Source of the DNA: Sipunculus nudus
Taxonomy: Eukaryota > Annelida > Sipuncula > Golfingiida > Sipunculidae
Assembly (NCBI GenBank): GCA_026874595.1
Contig: CM049317.1
Coordinates: 40,636,401 to 40,700,400 of the forward strand
Direction of reading: 5' to 3'
Length of the DNA stretch: 64,000 nt
The stretch's first letter is position 1. Every line of letters begins with the position of its first letter. Both the position numbers and the translations under genes were made by a program. Positions 11,953-23,519 of the stretch are shown piece after piece. Below the pieces are notes generated by a model, which was not told the origin of the DNA, did not search any database, and worked only from the letters and a program-made list of their open reading frames with translations.

Positions 11953-14900
11953 ATATATGCTATACCCGGGATACGGGTTACCCTAACGCTTAGGGCATGA
12001 AATACTCCAATAAGTGATTGTCACTAATAATATTTGATAAATCCTGGATACGGGTTACCCTAACCCTTCGGACATGAAATACTCCAGTAAGTGTTTGTCA
12101 CTATTAGTATTTGCTATATCCGGTATACGAGTTACCCTAACACTCTGACATAAAATACTCCAGTAAGTGTTTGTCACTATAAATATATGCTATATCCAGG
12201 ATACGGGTTACCCTAACCCTTCGAGCATGAAATACCCAAGTTAGGGTTTGAAACCCTTCGGGCATGAAATACTCCAATAAATGTTTGTCACTAATAATAT
12301 ATGCTATATCCGGTATACGGGTTACCCTAACCCTTCGAGCATGAAATACCCCAGTAAGTGTTGAAACCCTTCGGGCATGAAATACTCCAGTAAGTGTTTG
12401 TCACTATTAATATATGCTATATCATGGATACGGGTTACCCTAACCCTTCGGGCATGAAATACTCCAATAAGTGTTTGTCACTAATAATATATGGGATATC
12501 CTGGATACGGGTTACCCTAACCCTTCGGGCATGAAATACTCCAGTAAGTGTTTGTCCGTGACTATTAGTATTTGCTATATCCGGGATACGGGTTACCATA
12601 ACCCTTCGAGCATGAAATACCCCAGTAAGTGTCTGAAACCCTTCGGGCATAAAATACTCCAGTAAGTGTTTTTCACTTTTAATATATGCTATATCCGGGA
12701 TACGGGTTACCCTAACCCTTCGGGCATGAAATACTCCAATAAGTGTTTGTCACTAATAATATATGGTATATCCTGGATACGGGTTACCCTAACCCTTCGA
12801 GCATGAAATACTCCAGTAAGTGTTTGTCACTTTTAGTATTTGCTATATCCGGTATAAGGGTTACCCTAACATTTCGGAAATAAAATACTCCAGTAAGTGT
12901 TTGTCACTATTAATATATGCTATATCCGGGATACGGGTTACCCTAACCTTTCGAACATGAAATACTCCAGTTAGGGTTTGAAACCCTTCGGGCATGAAAT
13001 ACTCCAATAAGTGTTTGTCACTAATAATATATACAGTATCCAGGATACGGGTTACCGTAACCCTTAGGGCATGAAATACACCAGCATATGCTAGTCACTA
13101 TTAGTAATATGTTTTATCCGGTATACGAGTTACCCTGATATTTTGTACATGAAATACTCCAATAAGTGTTTGTCACATATAATATATGCTATATACGGGA
13201 TACGGGTTAGCCTTACCCTTCGGGAAAGAAATATTCCAGTAAGTGTTTGTCACTATTAATGTATGCTATATCCGGGATACGGGTTTACTCTAGTAAGTGT
13301 TTGTCACTTTCAATATACAGTATGGTTTATCCTGGATACGGGTTAACATAACCCTTCGGGTATGAAATGTCCCTTTATGTGTTTGTAACTATTAATATAT
13401 GCTATATCCCTATCCGGAGCAAGTGTTAATCTCTATTAATATATGTTATATCCGGGATACGGGTTACCCTAACCCTCAGGGCATGAAATACTCCAGTATG
13501 TGTTAGTCACTATTAGTAATATGCTATATCCGGGATACGAGTTAGGGTTTGAAACCCTTCGGGCATGAAATACTCCAATAAGTGTTAGTCATTATTAATA
13601 TATGTTATATCCGGGATACGGGTTAGCCTAAGCATTCGGACATGAGATACTCCGGTAAGTCTTTGTAACTATTAATATATGGTGAATGCGGGATACGGGT
13701 TACCCTAACCATTCGGACATGAAATACTCCAGTAGGTATTTGTCACTATTATTATATGCTTTATCCGGGATACGGGTTACCTTAACCCTTCGAGCATGAA
13801 ATACACCAGTAAGTGTTAACTCTTGTAAGTGTTTGTCACTTTAAATATATGGTATATCCTGGATACGGGTTACCCTAACCCTTCGAGCATGAAATACCCC
13901 AGTAAGTGTTTGAAACCCTTCGGGCATGAAATACTCCAGGAAGTGTTTGTTACTTTTAATATATGGTATATCCTGGATATACGGGTTACCATAATCCTTC
14001 GGGCATGAAATACCCCATTAAGTATTTGTCACAATAAATATATGGTATATCCCTGATACGGGTTACCCTAACCCTTCGAGCATGAAATACACCAGTAAGT
14101 GTTTACTCCATTAAGTGTTTGCCGCTATTAATATATGCTATATCCGGGATACGAGTTACCCTAACCCTTCGAGCACGAAATACATCAGTATGTGTTTACT
14201 CCAGTAAGTGTTTATCACTATTAATATATGGCATATCCTGGATACGGGTTACCATAACCCTTCGGGCATGAAATACCCCATTAAGAATTTGTCAAAATAA
14301 ATATATGGTATATCCCTGATACGGGTTACCCTAACCCTTCGAGCATGAAATACACCAGTAAGTGTTTACTCCATTAAGCGTTTGCCGCTATTAATAATGC
14401 TATATCCGGGATACGAGTTACCCTAACCCTTCGAGCACGAAATACATCAGTATGTGTTTACTCCAGTAAGTGTTTATCACTATTAATATATGGCATATCC
14501 TGGCTACGGGTGACCCTAGGCCATCGGACATGAAATTCTCCTGTGTTTGTAACTATTAATATATGCTAAATCCGTATCCGGAGCAAGTGTTAGTCATTAT
14601 TAATATATGCTATATCCGGGATACGGGTTACCCTAAGCATTTGGACATGAGATACTCGTGTAAGTCTTTGTTACTATTAATATATGGTGAACGCGGGATA
14701 CGGGTTACCCTAACCCTTCGGACATGAAATACTCCAGTTAGTATTTGTCACTATTAATATATGCTTTATCCGGGATACGGGTTACCTTAACCCTTCGAGC
14801 ATTAAATACACCAGTAAGTGTTAACTCTAGTAAGTGTTTGTCACTTTTAATATATGGTATATCCTGAATACGGGTTACCATAACCCTTCGGGCATGAAAT

Positions 14901-15715
14901 ACCCCATTCAGTGTTTGTAACTATTAATATATGCTATATCCGTATCTGGAGCAAGTGTAAATCTCTATTAATATATGCTATATCCGGGATAAGTGTTTGT
15001 CACTATTAATATATGGCATATCCTGGATACGGGTGACCCTAAGCCTTCGGACATGAAATACTCAAGTAAGTGTTTGTAACTATTAATATATGCCATATCC
15101 GTATCCGGAGCAAGTGTTAGTCTCTATTAATATATGCTATATCATGGATACGGGTTACCCTAAGCATTCCGACATGAAATACTCCTGTAAGTGTTTTTCA
15201 CTATTAATATGTGCTATATCCGGGATAGGGGTTACCCTAATCCTTCGGGCAAGGAATACTCCATTAAGTGTTTATCACTATTAATATATGCTATATCCGG
15301 GATACGGGTTACCCTTACCCTTCGGACATGAAATACTCCAGTAAGTGTTTTTCACTATTAATAAATGGTATATCCGGGAAACGGGTTACTCTAACCCTTC
15401 GAGCAAGAAATACACCAGAAGATGTTTACTCCAGTAAGTGTTTGTCACTTTTAATATATGGGATATCCTGGATACCGGTTACCCTAACCCTTCGGGCATG
15501 AAAGACTGCAGTAAGTGTTTGTCACTGTTAAAATATGCTTTATCCTGGATACCGGTTACCCTAATCCTTCGGGCATGATATACTCCAGTAAGTGTTTGTC
15601 ACTTTTAATATATGGTATATCCCTGATACGGATGACCCTAAGCCTTCGGACATGGAATACTCCAGTAAGTTTTAGTAACTATTAATATATGCTATATCCG
15701 TTTCTGGAGTAATAC
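11953..15715 (+). repeat. Satellite B (77-bp monomer), right part
   Basis: About 48 further monomers. Spacing is 77 bp in well-conserved stretches (for example 12391 to 12468). Most monomers carry GGGTTACCCTAACCCTTCG, which includes CCCTAACCCT, i.e. 1.7 units of the metazoan telomere repeat. Truncated monomers (TTTGAAACCCTTCGGGC joined after CCAGTAAGTG) recur around 11080, 12247, 12362, 12637, 12980 and 13910. The array ends in unrelated sequence after TATCCGTTTCTGGAG near 15710. Short ORFs on either strand are by-products of the repeat. Confidence 0.93.
14041..14565 (+). repeat. 262-bp higher-order repeat inside satellite B
   Basis: Markers recur 262 bp apart: CGAGCATGAAATACACC at 14078 and 14340, and GAGCACGAAATACATC at 14171 and 14433. 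Two nearly identical copies of a unit made of several full and truncated monomers are present, which indicates recent unequal exchange in this part of the array. Confidence 0.85.
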
Positions 15716-16924
15716 CGCAAGGGCCAGTTACCGAAAAGAGGATGCCAAGGCCTTCTTCACACTGGTAGCTTGTGCAGATTCGGGGGAGGTAACGGAGTAA
15801 CTGAACGGCTACCGCCGAATTGTAAAATTTAAAAGAAATGATTTCCTTATAATACGAAAATAACTTTGTGAAACATTAAACCTTGAAAGTTAATAAACAA
15901 GCAAAGAAGCAACAGACAAATGAGACTGTAAAACTTCAACATCCTTAGAAACATTGAGAGCAAATTGTCTAAATGGAAACGGCAGAACATGCAATATATT
16001 TATTTGTCTTCCAGATTTGCTGCTAATTTGCATTCAAGGCAACATGAAATAACACTATAATGAATCCAACTCGCATGAAACTGGAAATGATTAATAATAA
16101 CGAATAGTCCATGTGGTGTTGTCAACCAAGTTAGAAAGAAATAAATCTTGTCAATCCAGAACAATGCTCTTTCAAATGATAAACCTTATATACAGTAAGA
16201 AAATACACACTTTGGATCTAAATAGAAAGATGTATCCTATTGAGCAGGGAAATACATATGTTGGATCTAGAAAAGATAAATGTGTACACTGTTAAGGATA
16301 CCTCAAGGTACCATGCAGGGGGTGTATGATTTTGCATATTCAAATTTATAATACATTACTTGTTATGGTAATATTAAGATTTATTGGTTGTATTCAGGAA
16401 TTCGTAATGATCTAGCATGATAATTCTTATAAACAAAAATTGAGTAATTACCCAGTTTATAGTAGTGTAAATCTAGATATTATGTTAACACTTTTTGAAC
16501 TCGAAGTAATGAAACAAGTGAATGCTGTTAGAACTGTTCATTCCTCCTGATGCTGAACCCTGACCCTATTTGAACTGTAAACTGAACTGGTCACACATAT
16601 ATAAGCACTGTGAGGTCGCTTTGACACTGCTTCCTGTAACCTAAGATGCTGACGGATGGGCTTAGCCATTGGCTGCCTTGGCGAAGGTACTTGACTAAGT
16701 ACATGAGGCATTTAGCCAGGATGATGAAGTCGTGTGTGTGTGTATATGATGTGCAGGAAAAATAGATATGATCACATTATACAACACAGATTGTTTAGTT
16801 TCTGACAATTGTTTTTAATAAAAAAAATGTTCTATATTTGTGTTCATGAGGCTTGTCTGAAATGATTGTGCGCAATATCTCTTTTATGAATGGAATAGAT
16901 CCTACTTTTTATATAATTTTTTTT
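15716..16924. other. AT-rich spacer, no gene seen
   Basis: Sequence after the end of satellite B. A 60-codon open frame near 16113 has no recognisable motif. A short (GT)n run occurs at about 16731-16745. Nothing else was supported. Confidence 0.5.
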
Positions 16925-18620
16925 GGCTGAGCTGACTATGAGTCATCTGAGCTATAGTCATGGTCCGTCGTCCATCCAACCATCCATCCTTCCGTGAACA
17001 GGTCGTGTTTTGAAACCATGGAACCCACAAATCCAACATAAACAAACAGTTGATCTGGCCAAAATCTCCTACCATACAGGAAATGTGGTCGGTAGGACTT
17101 CATTCCTGTGAGACATCAAGGGGAAACCTCGTTTTCCATTAAAAACCCATGGTTACACTTGAAGACTGCCTAATATAAAACCACTGATCTGTTTTTGATC
17201 ATAATTAGTATGCATATTCTTATTTACTTTCTCATACCAGAAATTGGGCCAGACTTGCGTAATATATGTTGAAGTCACGGCTACAATTATAATGCACTTT
17301 TCCAAAATTCAGGAAATATATTAACTCACTTAACTTCAGAATTGCTGTAGGTGGATATTTTTTTCTGGGATATAAATATATTCAAGTAAGATTCAATTGT
17401 TTACCCAAAATTAGAACTGAATGTTACAAATTTTTAACTTATTTGGCTAAATGAAATATGAATACCTATTTTTTTTAATTTAAAAGTTTTCATACACCAT
17501 GTCAGTGTTGTTCTAATCAAGCCTACCTAGTACAGCCTACATCTGTGTTATGTAACCCACTCCAGGCAGCTTGCCTTGGCTCAGCTTGGCCACTACTGAC
17601 AGACTTCCCCTCTACCCTGCCCCCCCCCCTCCCGCCCGGGATGTGCATGAACTAGATGAATTTGAAAATTGTCTATGTTTAATTAATTCATATTCTTCGC
17701 GTTTGCTACATTTTAGATTTAGTGGGGAATAGATCCAAATGTTCAAGCGGGAGCTTTAGGGGCTGCAGGGCCACGCCCCATGGAAACATTGTTATCTTTT
17801 TCAGCTCAGCTGACTTTAAGTTATCTGAGCAATAGTCGTTGTCCATTGTTCGTCGTCTGTCCATCCGTCCATCCGTAGATATTGCACGTTTTAGAATCCG
17901 TAAGACCGAGGAATCCAAAATTCAGCATAATGTTAGATGTCCCAAAGATCTCCTACCAAACCGAAAACAGGGTCTTTGCTACATCGTTCCTTTGATAAAT
18001 TAAGGAAATACCTCATATTTTTATTAGAAACCTATTTTCACACTTCAGGACTGCCTAAGATCAAAACCACTCATATATTTTTCCACAAATTTACCATAAA
18101 TATTCCTCTATATAGTTCCTATGTACATGCCACAAATTAGGTCTGTATTATATATTATAAAAAATGGGCCCAAACATATTGCAGTATGTAAAAGTTCTGG
18201 AAAAAATATTTGGTCACTTAACACAAATTAATGTTAAAGCTAGGGACTTTTTTTATTAATATATCTTTAAATAATTTAATTGTAAATCCAAGTCTTTCAA
18301 ATTTTTAAAATATTAGCAAAAATATAAAATAGCTGCCTAAATTTAACCATGGCACGTTATTTTCTCGTAAGTATATTTAATTATTTTACAGCTTGGATAC
18401 ATGTGGATTTAATCTGTTGAATTCTGAAATTTGAAAGTATAAGCTTACAAATTATTCTAATTATTGCATTTTTTCAGATTCTCTAATGTATTTGCATTTT
18501 GTGTATCCAAGACCCCACTCTTGCTCAATAAAGCCTTGCCTAGATAACCTTATTAGCACTGGCAGTACATCTCTGCTGAGATAAACATACATATATTCTC
18601 ATGGGCCCAACCCAACCCCC
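16925..18620 (+). repeat. Two diverged copies of a ~870-bp repeat
   Basis: Copy 1 starts near 16925 (GCTGAGCTGACTATGAG) and copy 2 near 17795 (CAGCTCAGCTGACTTTAAG). Both continue with a GTC-rich stretch, then matching blocks: ATCTCCTACCA (about 17065 and 17949), GACTGCCTAA (17165 and 18050) followed by an AAAACCACT block, TTCAGGAAATATATT versus TCTGGAAAAAATATT, and a C-rich tract (17620-17640 and 18617-18640). Similarity is patchy but collinear over several hundred bases. The start resembles the AGCTCA...CTGAGC...GTCCGTCGTCC family widespread in molluscs. That comparison is from memory. Confidence 0.6.
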
Positions 18621-20376
18621 CCCCCACCCCACCCCACCACCACCATCAGCAATTATATTGCAATACATGGTTTGATATTGTCAACTGTATTTCTTTAAAA
18701 AGCTGCTTCTTGATACAAAGTGCACAACTTTTTTTGAAATATTAATTCAAGAAGTAATCCAAGAGATGCCACGTTTTTCTGATGTAGCATTTTTTAAAAG
18801 AAATTATTTCCCTTATAAATAATTAAACAAAATATAGTTTAACCCTCAGTAGGCATAATTTGATAATATATGAAACAATTCATAGAATAACGGTGCAATT
18901 GAAAATTTTGAAATCTGGAGTGTTATTTTCATATATTTATTGCTTTGCAAATTTAAAAATTAAATTTTTTAGAATAGAAATATATCTGTGTGCATAATGT
19001 GACGTTACCTGACTAAATTAAGTAAAAATGTTTATGCAATTTAGATTTGTGAATCAGTTTAAATCTTCAGATATATATGATATACTGTAAATATATATAA
19101 TAAAATTCATAAACTTAAAAAAAATTTCTTAACAAAAGAAAGAATAGGATATAATGCAAATATTTGTTCATGATTTTCCTGTCTCAGTAGAATGGATATT
19201 AAAATTATTTGTTTTGATTTCCACCCCACCGCCTGTTTTTTAAATATTTCAAAATAATTCATTAAATTAAAATTAAATTATATTCTTTACGTATATGCAG
19301 AGGTGATGTTACTCCCACCAGTCCCTGTAAGCACCATTCAATTTAATTCCGTATCCTGTATTTATATGCAAAGGTGTTGTTACCCCCCCCCCCCCCCCCC
19401 CCCCCCAGTCATTGAGGCCTAGTTCCTGAGCACTGAGACTAGTATTTTCATTGCAACTTCAAATAGTCTATGGTGATGCAGTCACAACTGTCACAATCAG
19501 CTGAGCGCCATGACCCAATGGTCCCTTGTTTTATCAGAGAAGAAAATTTGTACGTAATTTTCAATTGCTGTCAAATAAATAACACATAAATAAATAAAGT
19601 GGAAAACCTAAGGAATCGTTAGTAGAAACTCTAAACGAGGAACATGCATTTTTAACTCGGCTAACTATAAGTCATCTGAGCGATAGTGGTGATCCATTGT
19701 CCTTCTTCTGTCCGTCCGTCCGTCTTCCTGTCTGTCAAATTGGGCCAAATATAATTTAATTAAAAATACTAACAGTATCATCTGAAAATTCATTAAAATA
19801 AAATGGAAAATATAAATATAATGGAAATGAATGGTTAATGTAATACTATTTCATAATTTGATAGTTATTACGGTGTGTGTATATATACATTTGTGTGAAT
19901 GTTTGTGTGTGTGCGCAATATATATGAATTATCAGTATAGACGTAATCTACTCGCAGTCTATAAAAATAAGAAATATTGTTTGTTTTAGATTACCTATAT
20001 CAGGCTATATGTATAAAATCTAAAGCCATGTTCGTTTTGTACAGTTAATGACAGGTATATGGTAGAGTTTCTCTCCCATATTTTGAAAAGTTTTCAATAT
20101 GCAGTGTAAAGAGGACATTTCGGAACACCTTTCACAAAAAAGACTACTTGCTGTTCTCTTAAATGTCTTTGTATAACGTAGTCAAAGATGAATGGGTGGG
20201 GGTACCCTTGTGTGGGGCTATATTATTTATAGTTCCTAAAAAATATGAAAAGACTGTACTGTCTATAAATTCAAATGTATGTAACATGTTGATTTTCGGA
20301 TGGTGGAACTGCGCATATACGTTCCTCACTTGCAACATATCAATATTTGAATGATCGTTTTTGTTTTTGGGGAGAT
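18621..20376. other. AT-rich spacer with poly-C tract and a third repeat start
   Basis: No gene was recognised. A third copy of the CTAACTATAAGTCATCTGAGC...GTCCGTCCGTCC motif lies at about 19655-19740. A run of 24 C occupies 19383-19406. A (GT)n-like stretch occurs near 19872-19915. Confidence 0.5.
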
Positions 20377-20444
20377 CACGGGACTATACTGAGCACGGGA
20401 CTATACTGAGCACAGGACGATATTGAGCACAAGACTATAGAGAG
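20377..20444 (+). repeat. Four tandem copies of a 17-bp unit
   Basis: The unit CACGGGACTATACTGAG repeats at 20377, 20394, 20411 and 20428. The first two are identical and the last two are increasingly diverged. It lies just upstream of satellite A2. Confidence 0.9.
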
Positions 20445-20534
20445 TGAGAGTGTCGAAGGGACAAGGAAGAGTACGTGTGTAGATTATTTTCAGAGCCCCC
20501 CCCCCCGAGATATATGAAACAGCGGAGATATATT

Positions 20535-22790
20535 TTCTCTGTTGAATGTCTGGCAACCGGCAAATTGCGGAATTGCTCAAAGGTTGCTCTTCCTTTCAAT
20601 CTGGGCTGGGGCTTCCCGTATCGGAGGATTAATATAACTCTAAAGCTCCTAAATTGTCGGCAATTTGCGAGCTTGTTAGACGGTGGCCACTCAGTGTAAT
20701 CTCCTGGGCCTCCCCTATCGGAGGATTCAGAGAACTACAAAGTTGCTAAATTGCCGGCAAATTGCGGAGTTGCTAGACGAAGGCCCTTTTGTGTATGACC
20801 GAAGGCGGCTCACTCTAGCGGAGGAATCAGGGAACTACAAAATTGCTAAATTGCCGGCAATTTGCGGAATTGCATGATGGGGGCCCTCCATTTCAATCTC
20901 GGCTGGGGTTCCTCCTATTGGATGATTCATATAACTCCATAGTAGCTTAATTACCGGCAATTTGCGGAATTGGTAGGCAGGGGCCCCTCGTTTCGATCTT
21001 GGCTAGGGCTCCCCCTATCGGAGGATTAAGAGAATTTTAAAGTTGCAAAATTGCTGGCAATTTGCGGAATTGCTAGATGAGAGGTCCCTCAGTGTATGAC
21101 GCCGGGGCTCACTCTACCGGAGCAATGAGAGAACTAAAAAGTTGCTAAATTTCCAGCAAATTGCGGAATTGTTAGAGGGGGGTTTCATTGTTTGCAGCCT
21201 GAGCTCCCTTTAGCGGATGAATAAGATCACTCCAAAAGTGCCAGCAATTTGCGGAATTGCTAGACGGGGGCACTTCATTTCATTGTCACCTAGGACTCCG
21301 TTAGAGTAATCTCCTCTGGGCCTCCCCTATCGGAGGATTCAGAGAACTACAAAGTTGCTAAATTGCCGGCAATTTGCGGAGATGCTAGACGAAGGTCCCT
21401 AAGTGTATGACCGCAGGGGGCTCACTCTAGTGGAGGAATCAGGGAACTACAAAGTTGCTTAATTGCCGGCAATTTGCGGAATTGCTTGATGGGGGCCCCC
21501 CATTTCAATCTCGGCTGGGGTTCCTCCTATTGGATGATTCATATAACTCCATAGTTGCTTAATTTCCAGCAATTTGCGGAATTGGTAGACAGGGGCCCCT
21601 CGTTTCAATCTTGGCTAGGGCTCCCCCTATCGGAGGATTAAGAGAATTTTAAAGTTGCAAAATTGCTGGCAATTTGCGGAATTGCTAGATGAGAGGTCCC
21701 TCAGTGTATGACGCCGGGGCTCACTCTACCGGAGCAATGAGAGAACTACAAAGTTGCTAAATTTCCAGCAAATTGCGGAATTGTTAGAGGGGGGTTTCAT
21801 TGTTTGCAGCCTGAGCTCCCTTTAGCGGATGAATAAGATCACTCCAAAAGTGCCAGCAATTTGCGGAATTGCTAGACGGGGGCACTTCATTTCATTGTCA
21901 CCTAGGACTCCGTTAGAGTAATCTCCTCTGGGCCTCCCCTATCGGAGGATTCAGAGAACTACAAAGTTGCTAAATTGCCGGCAATTTGCGGAGATGCTAG
22001 ACGAAGGTCCCTAAGTGTATGACCGCAGGGGGCTCACTCTAGTGGAGGAATCATGGAACTACAAAGTTGCTTAATTGCCGGCAATTTGCGGAATTGCTTG
22101 ATGGGGCCCCCCATTTCAATCTCGGCTGGGGTTCCTCCTATTGGATGATTCATATAACTCCATAGTTGCTTAATTTCCAGCAATTTGCGGAATTGGTAGA
22201 CAGGGGCCCCTCGTTTCAATCTTGGCTAGGGCTCCCCCTACCTGAGGATTAAGAGAACTCCAAAGTTGCAAAATTGCTGGCAATTTGCGGCATTGCTAGA
22301 TGAGGGGTCCCTCAGTGTATGACGCCGGGGCTCACTCTACCGGAGCAATGAGAGAACTACAAAGTTGCCAAATTTCCGGCAAATTGCGGAATTGTTAGAG
22401 GGGGGTTTCACTTGTTTGCATCCTGAGCTCCCTCTAGCGGATGAATAAGATCACTCCAAAAATTGCCAGCAAATTGCGGAATTGCTAGACGGGGGCACTT
22501 CATTTCATTGTCGCCTGGGACTCCCTCTATCGGAAGATTATGATAACTTCGCCTGGGGCTCCCTCTAACGGAGGATTATGAGATCTTCAAATCTGAAAAA
22601 TTGCCAGCAAATTTGGTGTATGATAGGCGGGAGGTCTTCCCTGCCGAATGGCAAAGTTGCTTCCAAAGTTGCTAAACTGCTAGCAATTTGCGCATTAGGA
22701 TTCAAAATTGCTGGTTACCTGATTGATTGCTGGCAGTTTGCAAGAGTTGCTGACAATTTGCGAGACTGCTGGGAAAGTTGACGGGCACCA
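20535..22790 (+). repeat. Satellite A, inverted array A2 with 612-bp higher-order units
   Basis: The same monomer family as 950-5420 but in reverse orientation: GTATGACCGCAGGGGGC, CTACAAAGTTGCT, AATTGCCGGCAATTTG, GGAATTGCT. Six monomer variants form a higher-order unit. TTTCAATCTCGGCTGGGG occurs at 20891, 21503 and 22114, and TTAGAGTAATCTCCTC at 21301 and 21913, giving periods of 611-612 bp. About three higher-order copies are present and copies 2 and 3 are nearly identical. Variants in A2 (ATTTCAATCTCGGC, CACTTCATTTCATTGTC) are absent from A1, so the two arrays have evolved separately. Confidence 0.93.
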
Positions 22791-23510
22791 CGCAACTTTG
22801 CGAGAGAGGCAAACTTCAAATGGAAAAAACCAACGGTTCCCCACCTATATGGGTGGCACAACCTACATACACATTTCGGTAACACTGAAGCTAATATGCA
22901 ACACACCTCACTCTATTTCCCCTTGCCACTCATTCCATGCCCCACTTCACCCGTCCCAATCTGATTTCGGCGGATACACGTAGTCGACAAGCGACTACAC
23001 GTATTCTAGTTTTGTTTTCATATTTGCAAGTTAAAAGTGATTTAAACGATTTTACTTCAGACAAGTGAGCGACCCGCGTACCCACTTTTTTTTGGCGGAG
23101 CTTAGGCCCGGTCAGTGACGCGTGCCATGGTTGCTGGCTATATGGAATTAACGCCCGCTGAGTGGCCATGTAAGGGCTTTTAGTATTTGCATTTGCTACT
23201 ATGCCCAAAAAATGCCAAAAATTAAAACGTGAATCCATGTACCGATACACGTAAACCAGTGCCAGCTCTTATCACTATCGCCCTGTAAAATCCGTATGGT
23301 GATCTCTGATATTTGCATACATAGACCTTCTTGTCCTTTGATATATCTCTGCTGTACGAACATTACGGTCACAATGAAAGTGCATTGGTGCACCGCAAAT
23401 TCCTGGGTAAACCTGTGGAAAAGGCTAGTTTCCTCTGTCCAGACGACAGGAGCTGCCAGCAGCATTTGTGTGAACCTGTGTATTGGTTCCCTAAGGCGTT
23501 GCCAACACGC
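22791..23510. other. Unassigned sequence after satellite A2
   Basis: GC content is higher than in the other spacers. It contains the open frame at 23325-23519 described separately. A small inverted motif TACACGTAGTCG / CGACTACACGTA lies at 22975-23002. No other feature was recognised. Confidence 0.4.
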
Positions 23511-23519
23511 GAATCGTAG
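23325..23519 (+). other. Candidate coding fragment or exon (low confidence)
   Basis: A 65-codon frame follows the acceptor-like TTTGCATACATAG and is open to a TAG at 23517-23519. Its composition is protein-like: DISLLYEHYGHNESALVHRK, then a cysteine-bearing stretch LCPDDRSCQQHLCEP and VYWFPKALPTRES. No ATG begins this frame, so it would be an internal exon or a fragment. Its last codons overlap the left arm of the inverted repeat that starts at 23511, so it may also belong to that repeat. The minus-strand 126-codon frame over the same bases looks like a shadow. I recognise no family. Confidence 0.2.

Noticed and set aside
10380-15715. CRISPR array
   Set aside because: Units are contiguous degenerate 77-bp monomers without unique spacers, in a eukaryotic context.
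10380-15715. True telomere
   Set aside because: The CCCTAACCCT core occurs once per 77-bp monomer and is not a pure TTAGGG array.
16560-16640. Possible promoter (CACATATATAAGCACTG)
   Set aside because: A TATA-like word in AT-rich DNA without a downstream gene is not supportable.
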